Part shown: piece after piece, positions 12,254 to 19,930 of the stretch
Numbering within the stretch: position 1 is the stretch's first letter
Layout of the letters: every line of letters begins with the position of its first letter
Source of the DNA: an uncultured Sutterella sp.
GTDB taxonomy: Bacteria > Pseudomonadota > Gammaproteobacteria > Burkholderiales > Burkholderiaceae_F
DNA length: 41,235 nucleotides
Direction of reading: 5' to 3'
Assembly: GCA_900315045.1 (NCBI GenBank)
Contig: OMXR01000005.1
Coordinates: 1-41,235 of the forward strand
Made by a program: the position numbers and the translations under genes
The notes under the pieces: model-generated
Databases searched by the model: none
Told to the model about the DNA's origin: nothing
The model's input: only the letters and a program-made list of their open reading frames with translations

Positions 12254-12289
12254 CTGGTTTGCGGCACCTTGCGGGGTGCCGCAGTCCAG
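12254..12289 (+). other. Two-part hairpin between atpD and atpC
   Basis: An inner stem TGCGGCACC / GGTGCCGCA (12260-12268 with 12275-12283) is extended, after a 2x2 internal loop, by CTGG / CCAG (12254-12257 with 12286-12289). No T-run follows and atpC is 28 bp downstream, so it is not a normal terminator. It may act in processing or partial attenuation between beta and epsilon. Confidence 0.6.
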
Positions 12290-12317
12290 ACGGGGATCCG
12301 AGTAAACGGAGCTTTTT

Positions 12318-12731
12318 ATGTCCACGATTATTGTTGACGTCGTCAGTGCCGAGGCGGCTGTCTTCTCCGGCCAAGCCGCTTTCGTTGCGCTTCCCGGTCA
12401 GGAAGGCGAGCTCGGTATTCTGCCCGGACACGTGCCCCTGATTACCCGAATCCGTCCTGGTGCCGTGCGCATCAAGAAGGAAGACGGTGCTGAGGAGAGC
12501 GTTTTTGTGGCCGGCGGCATTCTCGAGGTCCAGCCTGATCGCGTGACGGTTCTGGCTGACACCGCTATCCGCAGCAAGGATCTCGATGAGGCCAAGGCGA
12601 AGAAGGCGCTCGAGGAGGCCAAGGCCTCCCGGCAGAATGCCAAGAGCAAGGCGGAAATCGCCAAGATCGAGGCAACGATGTCGGCCCTGGCTGCACAGCT
12701 GGCCTACATTCGCCACGCGTCGCGCCACTAA
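12318..12731 (+). CDS. atpC: ATP synthase F1 subunit epsilon
   Basis: A 137-aa subunit of the central stalk. It has the N-terminal beta-sandwich with [22 protein letters not shown], followed by a C-terminal helical hairpin rich in Ala, Lys and Glu that can inhibit ATP hydrolysis. It is the last gene of the operon. No strong terminator is visible directly after it. Confidence 0.96.
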   Translation: MSTIIVDVVSAEAAVFSGQAAFVALPGQEGELGILPGHVPLITRIRPGAVRIKKEDGAEESVFVAGGILEVQPDRVTVLADTAIRSKDLDEAKAKKALEEAKASRQNAKSKAEIAKIEATMSALAAQLAYIRHASRH

Positions 12732-12837
12732 GGCTAGTCTCGCGATATCACGCAAGCGGTCGAGCAGAAATGCCCGGCCGTTTTGCTTGTCTGGCGCTAC
12801 CGAAAGACGGAAAAGTGCGATAGCATTGAATCAAGAA

Positions 12838-12877
12838 GGGTGCGATTCCCCGGCTTGTGCAAGCCGGGGAGGGTGCG
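12838..12877. repeat. Hairpin flanked by short direct repeats upstream of the stress-protein gene
   Basis: A perfect 9-bp stem CCCCGGCTT / AAGCCGGGG with a 4-base loop (12848-12869) lies between two copies of GGGTGCG (12838-12844 and 12871-12877). It is 40 bp upstream of the universal stress protein start and may lie in its leader. It has no T-run. Confidence 0.5.
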
Positions 12878-12910
12878 CTGTGCCCTGATAGCCTCGAAAG
12901 GAATCTGATC

Positions 12911-13294
12911 ATGTCTCTTACCGATGTCATTGAAGTCTGCACGGATGGCAGCGAACTGTCGCTCAAGGGAGTCGATACCGCCGTGGAACTCGCCCAGAGC
13001 CTGAATTTGCCGCTGCTCGGCATGACGGCCGTTCTGGACGGAAAGATGGAACAGGCGCAAAAGCGCCTTGCCGAGGTCGAGGAGAAGGCCAAGGCCGCAG
13101 GCATCCAGTACGAGCTTGTGGCAGAGCCCTGCAAGGCGCCCTATGAGGGCATTCTTGCCGTTGGCCGCCGCTATGACGCCCGCTTCATCGTGATGGCCAG
13201 CCGCGGCCTGAGTACCTTCGGCAGCCTGCTGCTGGGTTCGGAAACGCAAAAGACGCTTGCCGCGGCTGATCGTCCCGTCCTTGTCATCCGCTGA
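12911..13294 (+). CDS. Universal stress protein (UspA family)
   Basis: A 127-aa single-domain cytoplasmic protein. The C-terminal ATP-binding pattern G-x2-G-x9-G-S/T is represented by MASRGLSTFGSLLLGS, and DRPVLVIR ends the protein as in many Usp proteins. ATG 12911 is chosen because AAAGGA precedes it and the product starts with the expected first beta strand; an earlier in-frame ATG at 12857 would run through the hairpin. Its ligand and stress signal cannot be told from sequence. It is likely transcribed separately from atp. Confidence 0.85.
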   Translation: MSLTDVIEVCTDGSELSLKGVDTAVELAQSLNLPLLGMTAVLDGKMEQAQKRLAEVEEKAKAAGIQYELVAEPCKAPYEGILAVGRRYDARFIVMASRGLSTFGSLLLGSETQKTLAAADRPVLVIR

Positions 13295-13314
13295 TGCGGC
13301 ACGGCCCCGAACGG

Positions 13315-13668
13315 CTACGGTTCGCCCGAGAGCAGACCGATCAGCTGTTCGGCGGTGACGCCCGTGATGCGCAGCCGCTTGTCGCGCATCGTCTCGCCCG
13401 AGGCGAGCGTGACGGCGCTCTTTGCAACGCCCAGACGCTTGGAGAGGAATTTCTGGAGCGCTGCGTTTGCCTTGCCGTCGACGGGCGGCGCTGCGAGGGC
13501 GATCTTGAGCCTTGAGTTGAATTCACCCGAAACGCGATCCTTCTTGGCTCCCGGCTGGGCGTGAACCAGAACGTAAAAAGCTCCGTCCTCAGACTGGCTT
13601 AACCAAGCCGGGGTGGTTGCTGTGCGACAATCCCCGCTTCCTAGATTTTTTTCAGGCTTGTTTTTCAT
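13315..13668 (-). CDS. yggU: DUF167 (YggU) family protein
   Basis: A 117-aa protein of unknown function. The family core [44 protein letters not shown] and the KxxVTLxxGExxRxKxLRI-like end are clear. The ATG at 13668 is the only start near the domain; a longer open frame upstream is just antisense of hemE. Its start codon overlaps the hemE start codon on the other strand by two bases (CATG), so each gene's promoter must lie within the other's coding sequence. Confidence 0.85.
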   Translation of the reverse strand: MKNKPEKNLGSGDCRTATTPAWLSQSEDGAFYVLVHAQPGAKKDRVSGEFNSRLKIALAAPPVDGKANAALQKFLSKRLGVAKSAVTLASGETMRDKRLRITGVTAEQLIGLLSGEP

Positions 13669-14731
13669 GAAACCGATCAACGACACTTTTTTGCGCGCCT
13701 TGCGGCGGGAGAAGACCGAATATACCCCAGTCTGGCTGATGAGGCAGGCTGGGAGGTACCTGCCCGAATACCGGAAGGTGCGCGAGCGCATGGGCAGCTT
13801 CATGGCGCTTGCGAGGAACCCGGAGGCGGCCTGCGAAGTGACCCTGCAGCCCGTGGAGCGGTTCGGGCTTGATGCCGCGATCCTTTTTTCCGACATCCTC
13901 ACGGTGCCGGACGCCATGGGGCTCGGTCTGTCCTTCGTTGCCGGCGAAGGCCCCGTCTTTGCCCGCCCGGTGCAAAGCGAGGAGGCCGTACGCTCTCTTT
14001 ACGTGCCCGATCCGAACACGGAGCTGCGCTATGTGATGGACGCCGTGCGCGAGATTCGCCGTGCGCTTGCAGACCGCGTTCCGCTGATCGGCTTCTCAGG
14101 CTCGCCCTTTACGCTTGCCTGCTACATGATCGAAGGGGGCTCGTCCAAGGACTTCTACGCGACAAAGCGCATGATGTATGAGCGTCCGGACCTGCTGCAC
14201 CGGATACTCGATGTGAATGCCCGCGCGGTGACCGACTATCTCAACGCGCAGATCGAGGCCGGCGTGCAGGCGGTGCAGATCTTCGACACCTGGGGCGGGG
14301 CGCTTGCGCACGGCAAATACCAGGAGTTCTCGCTCAAGTACGTCAGCCAGATCGTCAGCGGGCTGAAAAAGACTTCCGATGGCGAGAGCGTGCCCGTCAT
14401 TGTCTTTACCAAGGGTGGCGGAATCTGGATCGAGGATATTGCCCGGTGCGGCGCGGACTGCATCGGACTGGACTGGACGGTGAGTCTCGGGACTGCTCGG
14501 CAGTCGGTTGCCGACCGGGTTTCGCTTCAGGGCAACATGGATCCCATGGCGCTCTTTGCCGGCGAAGCTGCCATCCGGGCCGAAGCGCGCAGAGTGATCG
14601 ACGACTTCGGCGCGGTCGGCTCGGGCGGACACGTGTTCAATCTGGGACACGGAATCGCGCAGAAGACGGAGCCGGAAATGGTGGCTGCGCTCGTCGATGA
14701 AGTGCATGCCTATTCCAGGATCAAACACTGA
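13667..14731 (+). CDS. hemE: Uroporphyrinogen decarboxylase
   Basis: Decarboxylates uroporphyrinogen III to coproporphyrinogen III in heme synthesis. At 354 aa it carries the family signature [15 protein letters not shown] (residues 21-35), the active-site aspartate region ILFSDIL, and the C-terminal [13 protein letters not shown] 13667 gives the normal [12 protein letters not shown] start; the open frame extends 18 codons further upstream without family similarity. A weak CAGG precedes the start. It is divergent from yggU with overlapping start codons. Confidence 0.97.
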   Translation: MKPINDTFLRALRREKTEYTPVWLMRQAGRYLPEYRKVRERMGSFMALARNPEAACEVTLQPVERFGLDAAILFSDILTVPDAMGLGLSFVAGEGPVFARPVQSEEAVRSLYVPDPNTELRYVMDAVREIRRALADRVPLIGFSGSPFTLACYMIEGGSSKDFYATKRMMYERPDLLHRILDVNARAVTDYLNAQIEAGVQAVQIFDTWGGALAHGKYQEFSLKYVSQIVSGLKKTSDGESVPVIVFTKGGGIWIEDIARCGADCIGLDWTVSLGTARQSVADRVSLQGNMDPMALFAGEAAIRAEARRVIDDFGAVGSGGHVFNLGHGIAQKTEPEMVAALVDEVHAYSRIKH

Positions 14732-14743
14732 TTTCAGGACAGC

Positions 14744-14770
14744 GCAAACGCCGAATCCATCGGCGTTTGC
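14744..14770 (+). terminator. Hairpin after hemE
   Basis: A perfect 11-bp stem GCAAACGCCGA / TCGGCGTTTGC encloses a 5-base loop 12 bp after the hemE stop. There is no T-run, so it may be a weak or factor-assisted terminator. It ends six bases before the first DnaA-box-like site. Confidence 0.55.
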
Positions 14771-14775
14771 CGAAG

Positions 14776-15009
14776 ATATCCACAGAGTTATTCACAGGCT
14801 GCAAGACCCAAAACCCGCACGCATATCCGCCCGAAAAGCGCGGATAACCCTTTGAAGAGTCTTTGCAATGCATTGAAAAATAAGGGAAATGCAAATTCGG
14901 ATTGCGGCATGAACTGCAGGAGGCGGGGTTCGGGCAACCCCCTGTAAACATTGGGCAAAAAATTTGTCCACAGAGTTATTCACAGGATAGTTAACAACCC
15001 TGCGGACAA
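14776..15009. other. DnaA-box cluster between hemE and priA (candidate origin-like region)
   Basis: The sequence TTATTCACA, a full match to the DnaA-box consensus TTATNCACA, occurs at 14788-14796 and 14976-14984. One-mismatch boxes lie 12 bp upstream of each: ATATCCACA at 14776-14784 and TTGTCCACA at 14964-14972. Weaker 7/9 matches on the opposite strand are at 14839-14847 and 15001-15009. Each strong pair is part of an exact 20-bp direct repeat (14779-14798 and 14967-14986). The stretch between them includes an A/T-richer part (about 14850-14905). DnaA binding is well supported by motif; whether this is an origin, a DnaA-titrating site or a DnaA-regulated promoter of priA is open. Confidence 0.65.
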
Positions 15010-15039
15010 CTTTGCAGGCTGCGGAAACAAAAGGAAAAG

Positions 15040-17043
15040 ATGAGTTTCAATGGTGATTTGTTCGCCCAGGTGGCGCTGGATCTCCCGCTCGGGCCCCTCG
15101 ACTACCGGATTGCCGAGGGGATGGAGCTCGTCCTTGGAGATCGCGTGCTCGTGCCGCTAGGGTCGCGCAAGCTCGTAGGCGTTGTCACCGGCTTTTCCCG
15201 CACGAGCGGCGTTGAGGAAAAGAAGCTCAGAAAGATCACGAAGGTTCTTGCCGACGTCGCGCCGCTCCCCGAGGAGTGGCTCAGGCTCACCGAATTTGCC
15301 GCACGCTACTACATGCGCTCCTGGGGGCAGGCGGCCGTGGCTGCGCTGCCGCCGTTTTTCCGAAAGGCGCCTGGCGTGCGCTACGCGAGCTGGCTGAAAA
15401 AGGTGCGCGAAGTGAAGGCGCCGGGCGTGAAGCGCGTTGAAAGTCCGGAACTGAACGAAGAGCAGCAGAGCGCACTTGCCGAGATCGGCGCTGCCAGGGG
15501 CTTTGCGCCGTTTCTGCTCTTTGGCGTCACGGGCAGCGGCAAGACCGAGGTCTATCTCAATGCCATGAGCCGGGTGCTCGAGAATGATCGGCAGGCCCAG
15601 GTTCTTTTCCTCGTCCCGGAGATCAATCTCACGCCGCAGCTCGAGCGCAGGGTGCGGGAGCGCTTTACCGACCAGACCGTGGTCACCATGCACTCGGAGC
15701 TCTCCGATCTGGAGCGGGCGCGCTCATGGCTTGCCGTGCACGAAGGGAGGAGCCGCGTCATCGTGGGCACGCGCATGGCGGTGTTCGCGAGCTTCAGAAA
15801 GCTGCGGCTCATCATTGTCGATGAGGAGCATGACCCGAGCTACAAGGCTGGCGACGGCCTGCGGCATTCCGCGCGGGATCTGGCCGTGAAGCGCGCGCAG
15901 CTCAATGCCTGTCCTTGCGTGCTCGGATCGGCTACGCCTTCGCTTGAGAGCTGGAACGCCGCGCAGCGGGGCGCCTACCGGCTGCTGCGGCTCACGCACC
16001 GGGCGGTGCAGGGGGCGAGCTTGCCGCAGCTTTCCGTGCTCGACATGCGCGCCCGCCGCGGGGAGGTTCTTGCTCTTGAAGCCAGAGAGGCAGTTGATGC
16101 GGCCATCGCCCGCGGCGAGCAGGTGCTCGTCTTCATCAACCGGCGCGGATACGCGCCTACCGTTTCCTGCCCGATGTGCGGCTGGGTGAGCCGCTGCGGG
16201 CATTGCTCGACGTTCACCGTGTTCCACAAGGCCGAAAAAAGGCTTGTTTGCCATCACTGCGGATCCTCCTACGGCGTGCCCGAGCGATGCCCGTGCTGCG
16301 GCAATCCGGAGATCACCGCGGTGGGCCTCGGCACCGAGCGCATCGAGGAGCAGATCGCCGCGATCTGGCCCGACGCCCGGGTGCTCAGGCTCGACCGCGA
16401 CAGCGTGAAGGGAAAGGGGCAGACCGAGGAGGCCTTTGCAAAAATCCACCGGGGCGAGGCGGACATCATCGTGGGCACGCAGATGATTGCCAAGGGGCAC
16501 GACTTCAAGCGCGTGAGCCTGGTGCTGGTGCTCAATGTCGACGCCCAGCTCGTCAACCCGGACATCCGCGCCGAGGAGCGGCTCTTTTCGACCATGCTCC
16601 AGGTTGCGGGCCGCGCAGGCCGCGGAGAGATTCCCGGCAGCGTGTTCGTGCAGAGCCGCTTTCCCGAGCACCCCATCTTTTCCGAACTCCGTGCCCAGAG
16701 CTATGAGCAGTTTGCGCAACGCGCGCTCGCCGACCGGCGCGAGAGCTTCTCCCCGCCCTTTGTCCACCAGGCGATGCTGCGGGCGCAGGCCGAGACGCTT
16801 GATCGGGCGCTCGGGTTTCTCGAGCGCGCAAAGCAGGCGGCTCCGCGGGGCGGGGACGGCATAACGGTCTATGATCCCGTGCCGATGTCCGTCATGCGGC
16901 TCATGGACGAGGAGCGGGCGCAGCTGCTCGTTGAGGCGCAAAACCGCGGCGAACTGCACCGGTTTCTCGAGCAGTGGTGCGCACGGATCGCGCCGGAACC
17001 GGGCATTCACTGGTTTTTTGAGGTTGATCCGTCGGATCTGTAG
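15040..17043 (+). CDS. priA: Primosomal protein N', replication restart helicase PriA
   Basis: A 3'-5' DNA helicase that reloads the replisome at stalled forks. Walker A is GVTGSGKTE (residues 162-170) and Walker B/DEAH-like is LIIVDEEH. Four CxxC pairs for two zinc ions run from residue 377 (CPMCGWVSRCGHC) through CHHC to CPCC. The later helicase motifs GTQMIAKGHDF and QVAGRAGRG are also present. At 667 aa it is somewhat shorter than the E. coli protein (about 730 aa), mainly in the N-terminal half. AAAGGAAAAG precedes the start. Confidence 0.97.
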   Translation: MSFNGDLFAQVALDLPLGPLDYRIAEGMELVLGDRVLVPLGSRKLVGVVTGFSRTSGVEEKKLRKITKVLADVAPLPEEWLRLTEFAARYYMRSWGQAAVAALPPFFRKAPGVRYASWLKKVREVKAPGVKRVESPELNEEQQSALAEIGAARGFAPFLLFGVTGSGKTEVYLNAMSRVLENDRQAQVLFLVPEINLTPQLERRVRERFTDQTVVTMHSELSDLERARSWLAVHEGRSRVIVGTRMAVFASFRKLRLIIVDEEHDPSYKAGDGLRHSARDLAVKRAQLNACPCVLGSATPSLESWNAAQRGAYRLLRLTHRAVQGASLPQLSVLDMRARRGEVLALEAREAVDAAIARGEQVLVFINRRGYAPTVSCPMCGWVSRCGHCSTFTVFHKAEKRLVCHHCGSSYGVPERCPCCGNPEITAVGLGTERIEEQIAAIWPDARVLRLDRDSVKGKGQTEEAFAKIHRGEADIIVGTQMIAKGHDFKRVSLVLVLNVDAQLVNPDIRAEERLFSTMLQVAGRAGRGEIPGSVFVQSRFPEHPIFSELRAQSYEQFAQRALADRRESFSPPFVHQAMLRAQAETLDRALGFLERAKQAAPRGGDGITVYDPVPMSVMRLMDEERAQLLVEAQNRGELHRFLEQWCARIAPEPGIHWFFEVDPSDL

Positions 17044-17060
17044 CTATAATGCCGTCCTCT

Positions 17061-17135
17061 GCCACTGTAGTTCAATGGATAGAATGCGGCCCTCCGAAGG
17101 CTGTGATGTGGGTTCGATTCCCGCCAGTGGTACCA
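17061..17135 (+). tRNA. tRNA-Arg (anticodon CCG)
   Basis: The acceptor stem GCCACTG pairs with CAGTGGT (first pair G-T), followed by discriminator A and an encoded CCA. The anticodon stem is CGGCC / GGCTG around loop CTCCGAA, with anticodon CCG at 17094-17096. The T-arm has GGTTCGATTCC. It should read CGG codons, which are used in these genes. It starts 17 bp after the priA stop, with a TATAAT-like hexamer at 17045-17050 between. Confidence 0.95.
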
Positions 17136-17144
17136 GTTTCCCTG

Positions 17145-17174
17145 AGGACGCCCGCAAGAGGAGCGTCTTTTTTT
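17145..17174 (+). terminator. Rho-independent terminator after tRNA-Arg
   Basis: AGGACGC (17145-17151) pairs with GCGTCTT (17163-17169, one G-T pair), leading directly into a T-run to 17174. It would end the tRNA transcript. Confidence 0.7.
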
Positions 17175-17215
17175 CGGCTCTCTGTTGGCCGCTTGGTTCA
17201 AAGGCTGTCTGTCCC

Positions 17216-17635
17216 ATGTTTCCCGTAGAAATCCTGCTGCACGCCAAAAGCCGCACGCTGACGGTTGCATTCGATGACGGGTCAAGGTTTGATCTTCCCT
17301 TCGAATTTCTGCGTGTCCTGTCGCCCTCGGCCGATGTCACGGGACACGGGCCCGGCGAGGAAAAGCTCCAGGTCGGCAAGAGAAACGTCACCATCGTGAG
17401 CGCCGAGCCCGTTGGGAACTATGCGCTCAGAATCGCATTTTCCGACGGCCACGACACGGGGCTGTACTCCTGGGAGTATCTCGCCGAGATCGGCATGAAC
17501 CGCGAGGAGCTCTGGCGCGAATACCTTGGCAAGCTTGCTGCCGCAGGCGCTTCGCGTGAGCCGGACGATCCGGCCAACGCTCCGTTCCTTGAGCAGGAGC
17601 AGCCCTCCTGCCCCTCTCATCAGCACCACGGATAG
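17216..17635 (+). CDS. DUF971 domain protein
   Basis: A 139-aa protein whose first 110 residues form a DUF971 (gamma-butyrobetaine hydroxylase N-terminal-like) domain. Typical features are [25 protein letters not shown], the central [26 protein letters not shown], and the following L(W)xxYL. The C-terminal tail is Pro/Glu-rich. The biochemical role is unknown. It lies 5 bp upstream of ubiE, a pairing common in Betaproteobacteria, so they are probably cotranscribed. ATG 17216 is the only start that excludes the tRNA and terminator region. Confidence 0.88.
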   Translation: MFPVEILLHAKSRTLTVAFDDGSRFDLPFEFLRVLSPSADVTGHGPGEEKLQVGKRNVTIVSAEPVGNYALRIAFSDGHDTGLYSWEYLAEIGMNREELWREYLGKLAAAGASREPDDPANAPFLEQEQPSCPSHQHHG

Positions 17636-17640
17636 GATCG

Positions 17641-18408
17641 ATGCAAGAACACGATCAGGCGCCCAAGGGCGCAACCACGCACTTTGGCTATCGCCAGGTG
17701 CCTGAAGACGAAAAGGCTCTGGACGTCAAAAAGACTTTTGATTCGGTCGCCCCCAAGTACGACCTCATGAACGATCTGCTCAGCATGGGCATGCACCGGC
17801 TCTGGAAGCGGCGTGCCGTTGCGCTCACCGAGGCGGGCAAGGGCGCACGGGTGCTGGATATTGCCTCGGGTACCTGCGACATCGCGATCGCGCTCGCAAA
17901 GAAAGTGGGTCCGCAGGGTGAAGTCTGGGCCACCGACATCAACGAGGCGATGCTCTCCGAGGGCGTCAAGCGCCTCAAAAAGAGCGGGCTCACGGTGAGA
18001 ACAGCGCTTTGCGACTGCGAAAAGCTTCCCTTTGACGACAACATGTTCGATGCCGCAACGGTTTCCTTCGGCCTGCGCAACATGACGCACAAGGACAGGG
18101 CGCTCTCGGAGATGTGCCGCGTGGTGCGCCCCGGGGGACGCGTGGTCGTTCTGGAGTTCAGCCATTGCGCCAGGTTCCTGAAGCCCTTTTATGACCTGTA
18201 CTCGTTCCGCCTGATGCCCTGGCTCGGCGCGAAGATCGCCGGCGATGCGGACAGCTATCGATACCTTGCCGAGTCGATCCGCATGCATCCGGACCAGAAG
18301 ACGCTTGCCGGGATGATGGAGCAGGCGGGCATGCGGCCCGTGAAGTGGGTCAACCTCACCTTCGGCATCTGCGCCGTGCACGTCGGGGTGAAGCCGCTCA
18401 AGGCGTGA
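17641..18408 (+). CDS. ubiE: Ubiquinone/menaquinone C-methyltransferase UbiE
   Basis: SAM-dependent enzyme that methylates the benzoquinol or naphthoquinol ring in quinone synthesis. At 255 aa it has the family motif [18 protein letters not shown] (about residues 40-57), the SAM-binding [16 protein letters not shown] (71-86) and the late [20 protein letters not shown] precedes the ATG. The other downstream ubi genes usually found nearby (ubiJ, ubiB) are not in the window, so whether it serves ubiquinone, menaquinone or both cannot be told. Confidence 0.95.
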   Translation: MQEHDQAPKGATTHFGYRQVPEDEKALDVKKTFDSVAPKYDLMNDLLSMGMHRLWKRRAVALTEAGKGARVLDIASGTCDIAIALAKKVGPQGEVWATDINEAMLSEGVKRLKKSGLTVRTALCDCEKLPFDDNMFDAATVSFGLRNMTHKDRALSEMCRVVRPGGRVVVLEFSHCARFLKPFYDLYSFRLMPWLGAKIAGDADSYRYLAESIRMHPDQKTLAGMMEQAGMRPVKWVNLTFGICAVHVGVKPLKA

Positions 18409-18421
18409 CGCAGCCCCGGAA

Positions 18422-18448
18422 ACATTTGTTGCAATTGCGAACAAATGT
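18422..18448. promoter_or_regulatory. 27-bp inverted repeat between ubiE and the Tim44-like gene
   Basis: Perfect 9-bp arms ACATTTGTT and AACAAATGT flank a 9-base centre that itself contains the palindrome GCAATTGC. It lies 13 bp after the ubiE stop and about 100 bp before the next start, with a possible -10 (TACAAT, 18475-18480) downstream. It could be an operator or an RNA hairpin; there is no T-run. Confidence 0.5.
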
Positions 18449-18547
18449 GAAAAGGCTGAAATGCCTTGCTCCGATACAATGCGGCGCGTACGGCAGACAA
18501 AGACCGAACAGAAACATTTCAGAAACCTCATACAGCAAAGCAAAACG

Positions 18548-19492
18548 ATGAAAAACTTTCTCGCAGCCCTTGTGATCGGCATCACGCTCATCACCTCGTC
18601 CCTCGATGCGGAAGCGGCCAAGCGCCTTGGCGGCGGCATGACCTTCGGGCGTCCCGCACCCACCATGATCCAGAAGGCTCCCGCAGCCCCCGCATCCGGC
18701 ATGACCCAGAGGCAGGCGCCGCAGCAAAACGCCGCGCGTCCCGCGGCGGCAGGCAATGCAGCAGCCGCGGCCCGTCCGGCAAGCCCCATGCGCAACATGC
18801 TGATGGGCGCTGCCGCAGCGCTCGGCATCGCCGGCCTGATGAGCGCCCTGGGGCTGTCGGAAAGCTTCACCTCGGCCTTGATGACGGTGCTTCTTGCCGT
18901 TGCCGCGTACTATCTCATCCGTTTTGCGCTGGGGTTCTTCCTGGGTTCCCGGATGCAGCGGACTTCCCGGAGCGGATCCGCCCAGAGCGCCGATTACGCT
19001 TCGCCCTATCAGCAGACCCATCAGCAGGCGGAAAGCCCCCGTACCGCCTCGTGGGCCGATCAGCCGGCAGCCGCGGGCAGCGTCATGGATCAGTTCTCCG
19101 CGCCCGCCGCCACCGAGCTCTCCATTCCGGCCGGATTTGACACGGCCGCCTTCGAGCGCGTTGCCAAGGAGAACTTCGGCAAGCTGCAGCAGGCCTGGGA
19201 TACGGGCAACGTCGTGCAGATCAGCGATTTCACGACGAACGACCTCTTCATCGCGCTCACGCACCAGCTGCGCGAGCGAGGCGCCGTGGCGCAAAAGAGC
19301 GAGATCATCGATGTGAGCGCCAAGCTTCTCGGATTCACCGAGCAGGGTGATGAGAACGTCGCGGTCGTTGAATTCAGCGGCGCGATGAAGATCTCGGGCG
19401 AATTCGAGCAGGTGCACGAACGCTGGGTGCTCGTGCAGCCCGCCAATGGCTCGGGCGGATGGCTTCTTGCAGGCATCGAGCAGGTCGCCTGA
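18548..19492 (+). CDS. Tim44-like domain membrane protein
   Basis: A 314-aa protein. It has a signal peptide or first membrane segment (MKNFLAALVIGITLITSSLDAEAA), then a Pro/Ala/Gln-rich linker, one or two hydrophobic segments (about residues 80-135), a second low-complexity linker, and a C-terminal Tim44-like domain from about residue 195 (FDTAAFERVAKENFGKLQQAWDTGNV) to WLLAGIEQV. Bacterial homologues are of uncertain function; they share the fold with the mitochondrial import factor Tim44. The start at 18548 gives a proper signal sequence, unlike the longer open frame. Position after ubiE is usual in Betaproteobacteria. Confidence 0.87.
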   Translation: MKNFLAALVIGITLITSSLDAEAAKRLGGGMTFGRPAPTMIQKAPAAPASGMTQRQAPQQNAARPAAAGNAAAAARPASPMRNMLMGAAAALGIAGLMSALGLSESFTSALMTVLLAVAAYYLIRFALGFFLGSRMQRTSRSGSAQSADYASPYQQTHQQAESPRTASWADQPAAAGSVMDQFSAPAATELSIPAGFDTAAFERVAKENFGKLQQAWDTGNVVQISDFTTNDLFIALTHQLRERGAVAQKSEIIDVSAKLLGFTEQGDENVAVVEFSGAMKISGEFEQVHERWVLVQPANGSGGWLLAGIEQVA

Positions 19493-19518
19493 TTGGAAAA
19501 AATCGAAGCACGACAAAG

Positions 19519-19553
19519 AAGCGGGTTTCCTTGGCGGAGATCCGCTTTTTTTT
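19519..19553 (+). terminator. Rho-independent terminator after the Tim44-like gene
   Basis: AAGCGG (19519-19524) pairs with CCGCTT (19542-19547), continuing into a run of eight T (19546-19553). The inner loop can fold further. It ends the DUF971-ubiE-Tim44 transcript. Confidence 0.65.
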
Positions 19554-19930
19554 GTCCGGATTCAGGGAAAACCACAAGATCTGCCGTCTGATCCGGAAAA
19601 GCTGGCAGATATGCCGTTTTTCCTGCCTCCCGACCACGCTTTTTTCATCTATTTTTTCGTTTTGTAGGTCATTGAATTTTCAGGGAAAGAAAAAAAGACT
19701 GACAAGTTTTTGCAATATGCTTTATGCTAGTGAATTAAGGGCTAATCCCTACGGTCTTTTTGCGAAATTTGACTTGAGTGAAAAGATCGGGGATTTCAAA
19801 AAAAAAATTGTGGATGCACACTGGCAAAAACCCTATAGTGCGCGTCCTGCAAAAAATTGACGGCTCGGTTCCTGCGTGAGCGAGCCCTTCACCCTTCTGT
19901 CGTTTCGCTTTTTTTGAGGAGAAGTGCGCG
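19554..19930 (+). promoter_or_regulatory. A/T-rich non-coding region and leader upstream of the sodium symporter
   Basis: I see no supportable gene in these 377 bases. A possible promoter is CTGACA (19699-19704) with TATGCT (19723-19728), spacing 18. A 47-codon frame (19717-19860) lacks a ribosome-binding site and any recognisable similarity. A hairpin GGCTCG / CGAGCC (19862-19886) lies in the leader, followed by a T-run and GAGGAG just before the symporter start. The low GC content contrasts with the flanking genes. Confidence 0.4.

Noticed and set aside
16871-17215. Extension of the DUF971 gene back into priA and through the tRNA
   Set aside because: The extension would read through tRNA-Arg and a terminator in an unrelated frame of priA; ATG 17216 gives the family N-terminus.
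19717-19860. A 47-codon frame upstream of the sodium symporter
   Set aside because: No ribosome-binding site, no recognisable similarity, and it overlaps a possible promoter; kept as non-coding.
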